Shown here piece after piece: positions 55,133 through 61,798 of a stretch of 64,000 bases of DNA. The notes beneath the pieces are model-generated. The model made no database searches. It worked only from the letters and a program-made list of their open reading frames with translations, and had not been told where the DNA came from. Made by a program: the position numbers and the translations under genes. Every line of letters starts with the position of its first letter. The stretch's first letter is position 1. This stretch comes from Burkholderiaceae bacterium (GTDB lineage Bacteria > Pseudomonadota > Gammaproteobacteria > Burkholderiales > Burkholderiaceae_E), in NCBI GenBank assembly GCA_023954135.1, contig JAMLIN010000002.1, forward strand, positions 124,001 through 188,000, read 5' to 3'.

Positions 55133-55405
55133 ATGATCACGGAAGTCAGCGCTGTCAACTTTCGTCAGAACCTGGGTGAGATGCTCAATCAGGTGCAGTA
55201 CCGCAACGACAGCATCGTCATCAACAAGGATGGCAAGCCGGTTGCGGCATTGGTCGATGCCGAGTTGTTCGCCCGTATCCGGCGCATGCGCGAGCGCTTC
55301 GATGCGTTGAGCGACCGGATCGCGCAGGCGTATGTCGATGTACCGACAGAAGAAGGCCTGGCCGAGATCGAGGCGGCAGTGGCTGCGGAACGGCGCATGC
55401 GCTGA
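55133..55405 (+). CDS. Phd/YefM-type antitoxin
   Basis: 90 residues. The N-terminal Phd/YefM fold (EVSAVNFRQNLGEMLNQVQY; IVINKDGKPVAALVDAELF) is complete, followed by a charged helical toxin-neutralising tail (EEGLAEIEAAVAAERRMR). Its stop overlaps the PIN-toxin ATG by one base (TGATG). With that gene it forms the only apparently whole toxin-antitoxin pair of the island. Confidence 0.9.
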   Translation: MITEVSAVNFRQNLGEMLNQVQYRNDSIVINKDGKPVAALVDAELFARIRRMRERFDALSDRIAQAYVDVPTEEGLAEIEAAVAAERRMR

Positions 55406-55818
55406 TGCCTGGATTGCGTGTCGTGCTCGATACCAATGTGCTGGTGTCGGGCCTGGCTTATCCCGGCAGCATCCCGGGGCGCATTGTCACCGCATGGCGT
55501 CAGGGTGGGCTGGATGTCGTGCTGTCGCGTTACATCCTGGATGAGCTGTCGCGCGTGTTGCCCCGGTTGTCGCGAGTGTCATTGGGTGTCGACGAGATCC
55601 GCGATCTGGTCGACAGCTTCATGTTCCTGGCCGATATCGTCGAGCCCGCAGGCGCCCAGGACGACCAGCTCCGCGATCGAGCCGATCAACCGGTGCTGCG
55701 GACACTGCTCGCCGGCAATGCGAACTACCTGATCACGGGCGACAAGGACCTGCTGGTGCTGGCACGGCGCTATCCGATCGTCACGCCAGCGGAGTTCTGG
55801 ATGCGTCACGGAGGGTAA
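55405..55818 (+). CDS. PIN-domain toxin (COG1569-like ribonuclease)
   Basis: 137 residues with the PIN acidic residues in place: D9 in VVLDTNVLVSGL, a central glutamate in LDELSRVL, and the C-terminal pair within LRDRADQPVL and LITGDKDLL. Members cleave RNA using magnesium. No frameshift. A 43-bp piece of this gene (55463-55505) is found again, identical, at 57907-57949. Confidence 0.9.
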   Translation: MPGLRVVLDTNVLVSGLAYPGSIPGRIVTAWRQGGLDVVLSRYILDELSRVLPRLSRVSLGVDEIRDLVDSFMFLADIVEPAGAQDDQLRDRADQPVLRTLLAGNANYLITGDKDLLVLARRYPIVTPAEFWMRHGG

Positions 55819-55997
55819 TCAAGCAGTCATCGTCTACGGTATTCACGCCTCGGTGCTCGCGCGGCCCTGCTGATGGCCTTTGTCGTCACACGATTCGAAC
55901 TCGTCAGCGCTGCCGAAGTCGAAGCCGAGAAACTCGCCAAAGCCCCCGAGCAATTCGGTCACGTGTGGCCGCTGGCTGTCATCTGAAGCTTCCCGGA
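55819..55997. other. Unassigned stretch after the PIN gene
   Basis: Contains one 38-codon frame (ATG 55872 to TGA 55988; TRFELVSAAEVEAEKLAKAP) that looks like a protein fragment I cannot place. There is no promoter or terminator. It is flanked by relics and is probably another gene remnant. Confidence 0.35.
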
Positions 55998-56188
55998 AGT
56001 TTCGATCCCGTGCTTCCCAAGGCGACCGAGGCGATTGTCGAACCGAACAAGATTCAGCGATACTTGCTTTCGGCAAGCCATCCGGTGGGTCGGTACAAGG
56101 CCGTCGTGTTCTTCCGGCTTGGGTACCGGGCGCATCACTGGCATCGACTGCGAGCCGATCTCAAGGCTCATGCAGCAGCCGGACCCTC
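55998..56188 (+). pseudogene. N-terminal fragment of a DUF6883-type gene
   Basis: VLPKATEAIVEPNKIQRYLL, SASHPVGRYKAVVFFRLGY and HHWHRLRADLKAHAAAG match the first two thirds of DUF6883 proteins (about 110 residues, often next to large polymorphic or toxin genes). The C-terminal part is missing, and the frame runs out into sequence antisense to the neighbouring HTH gene. Confidence 0.55.
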
Positions 56189-56203
56189 TCTCACCCCGGT
56201 CAT

Positions 56204-56542
56204 TCACCGCACCGCCGAGACGGAAATCTGTCCATCCCCGCTCGCTGTCTGCCGTGGCCGGATGACGATTTCCACGTCCTGGTTCAAGGCCGTCAGGAAC
56301 GTCAGCAGACGTTCGACCGAGAACTGGTCGAGTCGATAGTTCTTCAGAGCCGAGACCTTCGGTTGTGGGATATGAAGCAGTTCGGCGATTTCGCGCTGCT
56401 TCAGCTTCCGTTCCTTCAGGAGATCGTTGACCGCCAGGGCCAGGCGTGTCTTGGTCTGCCGCTCACCGGCATCCACGTAGCCAAGATCCTCGAATACGTT
56501 CGTCGTGCCGCGGATGATCGCGATGTCCTGCTTCGTGCTCAT
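56204..56542 (-). CDS. XRE-type antitoxin of a Gp49-like module
   Basis: 112 residues with GTTNVFEDLGYVDAGERQTK at the start, then an HTH (LKQREIAELLHIPQPKVSAL) and the family ending FSVERLLTFLTALNQDVEIV. The start ATG 56542 lies inside the end of the damaged toxin gene (ATGA), which is its normal translational context; the longer open frame is a shadow. The antitoxin itself appears intact. Confidence 0.87.
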   Translation of the reverse strand: MSTKQDIAIIRGTTNVFEDLGYVDAGERQTKTRLALAVNDLLKERKLKQREIAELLHIPQPKVSALKNYRLDQFSVERLLTFLTALNQDVEIVIRPRQTASGDGQISVSAVR

Positions 56543-56758
56543 GTTGGGCCTCGACTCTCGTAGTCCTGTTGCGCCCGTTTCAGGCGCTGTCCGATCAGCT
56601 TCACGTCTTCTTGCGGGGTCTTGATGCCCGATTTCGATTTCTTCTGGAAGGCGTGCAGTACATAGACCGCTCCGGCAAAGCGCACCGTATAGACGGCCCG
56701 GTAAGTGTCGCCACGATGATCCTCGACGATATTTCAAGCAAGCCGGGGCCTTCGCCTT
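56539..56758 (-). pseudogene. Truncated and frameshifted Gp49/HigB-type toxin
   Basis: The C-terminal 65 codons read EDHRGDTYRAVYTVRFAGAV, YVLHAFQKKSKSGIKTPQED and VKLIGQRLKRAQQDYESRG, a clear Gp49-like RelE-fold toxin. Immediately upstream the expected GPGLLEI is present but in another frame. Reading GAAATATCGTCGAG instead of GAAATCGTCGAG implies a 2-nt insertion near 56732. Everything before GPG, about 40 residues, is replaced by the neighbouring gene. Two independent lesions indicate a dead toxin. Confidence 0.8.
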
Positions 56759-56759
56759 G

Positions 56760-57068
56760 TTAGCGAGCGGCTGCCTTGCGCAGCAGGCCCGGGGAGACCT
56801 TCCAGTTTTGGCCTTCGTCGGTACGCACGCTGGCGGTTTTCTTGTTCAGGCGCAGCACGATGGCCTGCTTGAGACTGCCGTCGCTGGCGGTGAACTCGAC
56901 TCGATCACCTTCGGCAAACTGCGCCAGCTCCACGGTGCTCCTGGCCTGGGCGAGCAGATTCAGGCGCTCGACCACCATCCGGTTGAGGTAGAGCAGGTCT
57001 TCCTCGCCCATGTGACGCAAGGCCTGCGTGAGCAACTCCCGATCCAGAATCGTCTTCCTGGAATTCAT
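56760..57068 (-). CDS. Conserved hypothetical protein, SH3-like
   Basis: 102 residues. An N-terminal helical part (EEDLLYLNRMVVERLNLLAQ) is followed by a small beta domain (AEGDRVEFTASDGSLKQAIV; LNKKTASVRTDEGQNWKVSP) resembling a KOW/SH3 barrel. I recognise this as a widespread small accessory protein often found near plasmid or transposon genes, with unknown function. ATG start. Its stop lies 1-2 bp before the truncated toxin, which suggests that the deletion joining them happened here. Confidence 0.7.
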   Translation of the reverse strand: MNSRKTILDRELLTQALRHMGEEDLLYLNRMVVERLNLLAQARSTVELAQFAEGDRVEFTASDGSLKQAIVLRLNKKTASVRTDEGQNWKVSPGLLRKAAAR

Positions 57069-57152
57069 CGTTGGTGGACGTTTCGACCGCCCGACATCGA
57101 CGGTTTGCCAGAGATGGATGAAAAAGCCATGGTTGTCCGGCGCCGGCGGCGC

Positions 57153-57641
57153 TCATATCCGGTGCTTGATACGCCCGAGCCGTGCGTTGACCCGTTGCAG
57201 ATCGAATTGCTCGGGGTCGAACTCGCCGCGCCACTCGAGCATGGCTTCGTGCTCTTCGTGTTCCGGGTCTTCGATTGCCTCGACGGTGACCGCATGATGC
57301 CAGTTGTCGCCGAAATCGTAGATGTAATCGAACGTGCGCACCTTGCCCTCCATCGCGTCGGCCAGCGTGGCCCGCCGTTCGTCGACCACCCGCTCATCCT
57401 CGTAGCCCGTCGGCTCGTCCATGCCGTAGCGCACGCCGTTGATGATGAACTCGTGCAGATGGTTGTCCGTCCAGCCCATCACGGCCTGGATCACGTCGTG
57501 CGGCTTGTTGAGTGGGGTCATCGCGGGAACCTGCACGAGGCGCCACGCCGCTGGTTGTACATCGAGCAGCACCACGAGCAGCCGGGCCATCCACACCGGT
57601 TCGTCGCGTGTCTTGCGCCTGGGTTCTGTCGCCTTGATCAT
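57153..57641 (-). CDS. pRiA4b ORF-3-like protein with internal deletion
   Basis: 162 residues. The N-terminal domain of the plasmid pRiA4b ORF-3 family is clear (DVQPAAWRLVQVPAMTPLNK; PHDVIQAVMGWTDNHLHEFI; FDYIYDFGDNWHHAVTVEAI), as is the family end (EFDPEQFDLQRVNARL). The usual central block of about 40 residues with the C-PPEDCGG cysteine motif is missing, and the sequence jumps from VTVEAIEDP to EHEEHEAMLEW in frame. The product is therefore internally shortened. Related proteins are passengers of plasmids and IS elements. Confidence 0.75.
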   Translation of the reverse strand: MIKATEPRRKTRDEPVWMARLLVVLLDVQPAAWRLVQVPAMTPLNKPHDVIQAVMGWTDNHLHEFIINGVRYGMDEPTGYEDERVVDERRATLADAMEGKVRTFDYIYDFGDNWHHAVTVEAIEDPEHEEHEAMLEWRGEFDPEQFDLQRVNARLGRIKHRI

Positions 57642-57700
57642 CGCAGGTTCATGTGGCTGTAGCCATCCGCTGGATGCCGGTCAGCAGGTGCCTGAAGCTC

Positions 57701-57906
57701 GTGAATCGGCAGGCGCCGGAGGCTGAGAATTTCGGGGCCAAACGGGATGGCTCGGCCTACCGGTCGATTGTAGATCGCATCCGCCCGGGACAGTCTTGAC
57801 TCGAAGCGGAGTTGGCCGCTCAGGCCGGCGAGGTCCTCGATCGATTGCTTGTCATCCGTGACTCGGTAATCGACGAGGGCTGAGCTGATGGACAAACGCA
57901 ACTGAT
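57701..57906 (+). repeat. Degenerate 200-bp repeat, copy B
   Basis: Partner of copy A at 54882-55089. The best conserved stretch includes CAGGCCGGCGAGGTCCTCGA and CGACGAGGGCTG. In copy B the shared frame (DRIRPGQS*LEAELAAQAGEV) has stop codons. The 57642-58240 gap holds this repeat followed by a PIN-gene fragment and a ParE-type fragment, but no intact gene. Confidence 0.65.
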
Positions 57907-57949
57907 CCGGCAGCATCCCGGGGCGCATTGTCACCGCATGGCGTCAGGG
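57907..57949 (+). pseudogene. 43-bp exact fragment of the PIN-toxin gene
   Basis: Identical over all 43 bases to 55463-55505, codons 20-34 of the PIN toxin. It begins directly at the end of repeat copy B. Copy A is followed by the intact phd-pin pair. Copy B plus this fragment is therefore a second copy of the same module with phd and the start of pin deleted. Confidence 0.85.
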
Positions 57950-57963
57950 CAGGCGGCTTGGTC

Positions 57964-58053
57964 GATCACTCCAGCCTTGGTCGACTCGGTCGCATCGCTG
58001 GCACCCGAGAGCTGGTAGTGCACCGGAACTACGTCCTGGTCTACGACGTGATC
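57964..58053 (+). pseudogene. ParE/RelE-type toxin fragment
   Basis: DHSSLGRLGRIAGTRELVVH followed by RNYVLVYDVIG reproduces the central-to-late core of ParE-like toxins (usual form GRPGRVPGTRELVV..YVLVYRV). Neither the helical N-terminus nor the closing strand is recognisable, and no antitoxin adjoins. The frame continues to 58128 with unrelated sequence. Confidence 0.6.
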
Positions 58054-58240
58054 GGCTCGGCCGGCAGCCAACCGGGTTGGCGCAGTAGGCCGTTTGCCGT
58101 CTTGCAAGGCGAACCGTCTGCTATGTAGCTTCCGATATGTGAATTCGGCTGCCCAGCAGTCTCGGGCCTGGGCTTTCCGGAGAGCGGCATTCCCGTCAGG
58201 AAGTTTCTTCAAAACCTATCAAGATGGGTTATGCTGCGCC

Positions 58241-58481
58241 ATGGTGACGATCCACCGTGCCCACGGGCTGCGAGTCGTCATCCTTACTGACGATCACAAA
58301 CCGGCCCATGTTCATCGGTTCGGTGGCGGCCATGCCAGGATCAACCTGATGGGTCTCGATGGCTTGCCCGAACTGGTCTGGGCCGAAAGGGATGAAGCGC
58401 AACGAAGTACGCCGCGCGACGGACGCAGTGATCGAACAGCAGGTGGCCTTTCTGGCGCGATGGAGAAACATGCATGGCTGA
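58241..58481 (+). pseudogene. DUF4160 gene with a single-base frameshift
   Basis: Starts normally (TIHRAHGLRVVILTDDHKPAHVH..GLPELVWAE). After GCC-GAA the sequence AAGGGATGAAG shifts frame. Removing one base restores MKRNEVRRATDAVIEQQVAF and LARWRNMHG, the normal DUF4160 end, overlapping the next ATG by 8 bp. As read, the frame instead ends at 58486 with an unrelated tail. Either a real 1-nt insertion near 58385-58390 or a sequencing error. Confidence 0.78.
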
Positions 58482-58881
58482 ACTGACCGACACCGCGATC
58501 GACGCCGCCCTCGAGCGGGGGTGTGCTGCCCGCGCGAGCGAGCCGCGTGCCGTGGCTGCGCGTTTCGATCGTGCGTCCGGTCGGGTGATCGTCGATCTCG
58601 AGAACGGTTGCACCTTCGCTTTTCCTCCGCATCTGGCGCAAGGGCTCGAGGGCGCGACCGATGACCAGCTTGCCGCCATCGAGCTTCTCGGCCGGGGCTA
58701 CGGCCTGCGCTGGGATGAACTGGACGTCGATCTGTCCCTGCCGGGCCTGATGGCCGGCATCTTCGGCACGAAAGCCTGGATGGCGCGCCGCGCCGGTCAG
58801 GCAACGTCTCCGGCCAAGGCTGCCGCCGCGCGCGTCAACGGAGCGAAGGGCGGCCGGCCGCGCAAGTCCGTGAATCGGTAG
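58474..58881 (+). CDS. DUF2442 protein, long form
   Basis: 135 residues: DUF2442 core (ARFDRASGRVIVDLENGCTF; AFPPHLAQGLEGATDDQLAA; LRWDELDVDLSLPGLMAGIF) plus a basic, alanine-rich tail (AAAARVNGAKGGRPRKSV) that may bind DNA. Full length. GGAGAAACATGC precedes the ATG. It is the second gene of a DUF4160-DUF2442 pair whose first gene is frameshifted. Confidence 0.85.
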   Translation: MAELTDTAIDAALERGCAARASEPRAVAARFDRASGRVIVDLENGCTFAFPPHLAQGLEGATDDQLAAIELLGRGYGLRWDELDVDLSLPGLMAGIFGTKAWMARRAGQATSPAKAAAARVNGAKGGRPRKSVNR

Positions 58882-59047
58882 GCGGCGACGGGGCATTTCA
58901 GCTTCCGTCGCGACCAGGAGCGTTCCTGGCCACCAGGCCTTCCGGTCGATTTCATTGCATCGGCCATCCGTCGAATCGATGCACGCACCTCACTCGACGC
59001 AATCTCGCAAACAAGCAAGTGACGCTTTCCCTCGTGAGCGTCTCGGG

Positions 59048-59155
59048 ATGCAGAGCTTGATCGCGGCGGTCCACTATAACCGGCAGAAGGTATACGTTCG
59101 TGCCGTCATGACGCATGCGGAGTACAACCTTGGCAACTGGAAACGGAGGCGTTGA
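59048..59155 (+). pseudogene. C-terminal remnant of a HigB-type toxin
   Basis: LIAAVHYNRQKVYVRAVMTH then AEYNLGNWKRRR is the unmistakable end of HigB mRNA-interferase toxins (consensus IHYNxQxVFIRxVxTHAEYD). The N-terminal two thirds (about 60 residues) are missing; upstream sequence is relic repeat material. The stop overlaps the HigA ATG by one base, the normal higBA junction. Confidence 0.75.
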
Positions 59156-59592
59156 TGTCCGCCCCTCATGCTTCGACCCGTTTTGCCGTTGCCGATCCGC
59201 GTGCCTTGTTGGGTGCGTGGGTTTCGTTTCGCGAAGTGCTGGGCGTGACCGCCGTTCGAAGCCGCTCCGACTACGATCGGGCGCGCGCCACGATCGACAT
59301 GCTGCTCGATGAGGTCGGGGAACAGGAAGACCATCCGCTGGCCGAGGTGCTGGACTATCTGGGCGTGCAGGTTCGGGCCTGGGAAGACACCCATGTCCGG
59401 ATTCCCAGGGCCGAGCCATGCGAGTTGCTGCGGTTCCTGATGGATCAACACGGGTTGCGGCAGGAGGATCTCGCCGATTGCGCGCCGCAGAGTGTCATCT
59501 CGGAGATACTCAACGGACGGCGCGCGATCAGCAAGTGGATCGCCAAGGCTCTTGCCGAGCGCTTTCATGTGAGCGCCGCGCTGTTCCTCTGA
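59155..59592 (+). CDS. higA: HigA-type antitoxin
   Basis: 145 residues. The N-terminal region of the larger HigA family (SDYDRARATIDMLLDEVGEQ; EDHPLAEVLDYLGVQV) precedes a C-terminal HTH (HGLRQEDLADCAPQSVISEI; LNGRRAISKWIAKALAERFH). GGAGG lies 5 bp before ATG 59155. Complete, while its toxin HigB is truncated. It probably still acts as a DNA-binding repressor. Confidence 0.88.
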   Translation: MSAPHASTRFAVADPRALLGAWVSFREVLGVTAVRSRSDYDRARATIDMLLDEVGEQEDHPLAEVLDYLGVQVRAWEDTHVRIPRAEPCELLRFLMDQHGLRQEDLADCAPQSVISEILNGRRAISKWIAKALAERFHVSAALFL

Positions 59593-59863
59593 TCGCCGTT
59601 CCGCATCGCGGCATGCTCCAGGACGCGCTCTGAGCGCGGCGCGCCGACGGTCGCACGCATCCGCCCGCTTATCGCCAAGACCTTCCAGTTCGCTGGCGAA
59701 AGAGCAGGCTACGCGCTCATGAAATGATATTTCACGGAGCGTGCCCGGCGGTTGTGGCGTCGAGCGGCTCGCGCAGCGAGATGAACAGGCCCCTGGACAC
59801 GACCCCGACCCGCCCTTGCCCATACCCTGTCGGGTCGTGGGTCCGACATCGTCATCCGGACCC
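59593..59863. other. Intergenic region at the right edge of the island
   Basis: About 270 bp with no recognisable gene. It contains a GCGCTCTGAGCGC hairpin (about 59625-59640) and a short AT-rich ATGAAATGATATTTCA stretch near 59715-59733 that could be promoter DNA for the following gene. No tRNA or att-like duplication was recognised. Confidence 0.35.
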
Positions 59864-61600
59864 ATGATCATCGACGGCCGCAGAGCGTTCGATTCCACTG
59901 CGATCGAGACCGAGGTCTGCATCATCGGGGCGGGTGTCGCGGGGATCGCCATCGCCCTCGAGCTGGATCGCGCCGGGATCGCCTGCGTGCTCCTGGAAAG
60001 CGGTGGGGAATTCCGCGACGAGGCCACCGCCGATCTGTATCGTGGCGACAGCGACGGGTTGCCGTACGATTTCGCGGACGGCAAGCGTAGCCGCTACCTG
60101 GGTGGGAGCAGCAACTGCTGGGGCGGGTTCTGTCGTCCCTGGGACCAGCAGGCCTTCGTGACCCGGAATTGGGTCCATGGCAGTGGCTGGCCGTTCGGTC
60201 GCGAAACGCTCGAACCATGGTACGCGCAAGCCCATCGCGTGCTGCAGGTGGAATCCGCGGATTACCGGCCCGAGCACTGGATTGCGCCGTCAGGGGACGA
60301 GGCTGGCGATGCCGGCGCGGCCAGGAAACGCCACGGCATGCGACGATCGCCGCGGCGACTGCCGCTGGACCCGGATCAGGTCGAGGACATCGTGTCGCAT
60401 CTCAGTCCGCCGGCGAAGCTGGGGCTGGTCCATCGGGACGCCCTCGCGGTGTCCCGCCACGTTTCCGTGCTGCTCTGGTCCAACGTGGTCGACATCGAAT
60501 GCGGCGCATGGGGCACCGTCGTCGAGAGGGTCCAGGTCCGGACGCTGTCGGGAAACGCGTTCCAGGTCCGCGCCCGGTCCTTCGTGCTCGCGGCCGGCGC
60601 CATCGAGAATGCCAGACTGCTGCTCGCCTCGAATCGCCAGCACGCGAACGGGCTGGGCAACCGGAACGACCTGGTCGGTCGGTACTTCCAGGATCACCCC
60701 CGGTTCAAGGGCGGCGTTGTCGAGTTCGCGCACCCCTATAGACACAATCCGCTCTATGACCTGAAGTTCCATTGCGTTGCCGACGAGCTGATCATCGGCG
60801 GCGCGAAACTCTCCGGGCAGCTGCGACTGCCGTGGGCCGTGCAGCAGCGCGAGCAACTGCTCGATGCGCAGACCTGGTTCTATTCACTGCATGTCGGTGA
60901 ATCCGACGAGACGATCCGGGCGCTGCAGCACCTGCACCACCGTGTGCGCCGGCAGATGTCGCCGGTGCGAGGCCTGCGGGCCGACCTCGCGGTCATCGGG
61001 CGCCGCCCACTGGGGGCGGCGGCGTATACGGTCGGCCACCTGAGCGGCTCCCGTCGTCTGGTTCGCTCCGTCACCATGGAGATGATCGTCGAGCCCGAAC
61101 CGGATCCGGACAGTCGCGTGACCCTGTCGGACCAGTGCGATGCACTGGGCGTGCGTCGCAGCCGCGTCACCTGGCGACTGACGGACAACGTCAAGCGCAC
61201 GGTCGACAGGACCTTCGAGCTGATCGCGCGTGCGCTGCACGACGCCGGCGTCGCTCATGTCCGGCTGGCGGATCCGATACACGAAACGGGCTGGCCCCAG
61301 AACCTGGAAGGTACCTATCACCACATGGGAACGACGCGGATGCACGACTCGCCGCACGCCGGCGTCGTCGATCGTGACTGTCGCCTGCACGGCGTTGCGA
61401 ACTTCTACGTTGCGGGCTCCTCGGTCTTTCCGACATCGTCGTCCAACCACCCGACCATGACGCTGACCGCTCTGGCGCTGCGGCTGGCCGACCACCTGAT
61501 CGATGACGTCAGGCGCAGGGCGCGTCAGACCGAGAGGCCCGGAAGAAGTCCCGATTCCGAGGAAGAGCGGAGCACTTCCGCTCCTGCGTCTGCCTGCTGA
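59864..61600 (+). CDS. GMC-family FAD oxidoreductase
   Basis: 578 residues. N-terminal FAD-binding GAGVAGIAIALELDRAG is followed by GGSSNCWGGFCRPW, the GMC-type alcohol/sugar dehydrogenase signature region. The C-terminal catalytic part has HHMGTTRMHDSP and the closing FPTSSSNHPTMTLTALAL with the conserved asparagine-histidine. No Tat signal is seen. ATG 59864 precedes the dinucleotide fold by about 15 residues; the frame is open to 59741. It resembles glucose-methanol-choline enzymes linked to polysaccharide or small-molecule modification. The electron acceptor is unknown. Confidence 0.88.
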   Translation: MIIDGRRAFDSTAIETEVCIIGAGVAGIAIALELDRAGIACVLLESGGEFRDEATADLYRGDSDGLPYDFADGKRSRYLGGSSNCWGGFCRPWDQQAFVTRNWVHGSGWPFGRETLEPWYAQAHRVLQVESADYRPEHWIAPSGDEAGDAGAARKRHGMRRSPRRLPLDPDQVEDIVSHLSPPAKLGLVHRDALAVSRHVSVLLWSNVVDIECGAWGTVVERVQVRTLSGNAFQVRARSFVLAAGAIENARLLLASNRQHANGLGNRNDLVGRYFQDHPRFKGGVVEFAHPYRHNPLYDLKFHCVADELIIGGAKLSGQLRLPWAVQQREQLLDAQTWFYSLHVGESDETIRALQHLHHRVRRQMSPVRGLRADLAVIGRRPLGAAAYTVGHLSGSRRLVRSVTMEMIVEPEPDPDSRVTLSDQCDALGVRRSRVTWRLTDNVKRTVDRTFELIARALHDAGVAHVRLADPIHETGWPQNLEGTYHHMGTTRMHDSPHAGVVDRDCRLHGVANFYVAGSSVFPTSSSNHPTMTLTALALRLADHLIDDVRRRARQTERPGRSPDSEEERSTSAPASAC

Positions 61601-61798
61601 ACGGGCCCGGGGCGGGGCAGGCACCGATTCCCCGTCCAGCTCGAGTGCAGGCGGCTCGTGGGTACTGAAGGAGTACCTTTCCCGGTTCTAGCTTCGGAGA
61701 CGAAGATCCGGACGTGGTGCTTCCGTAGAATGAAGGCCGTATCCGTCGACAGGCGATTCCGTCTCTGTCGGGTCGGGCAGCCGTCCACGGGAGGCTCT

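Noticed and set aside
54082-59592. Integron-type gene-cassette array
   Set aside because: Genes point in both directions, no integrase is seen, and the repeats lack convincing attC ends (GTTRRRY and RYYYAAC pairs). An isolated GCTAACAAGGCG near 56750 on the minus strand has no partner.
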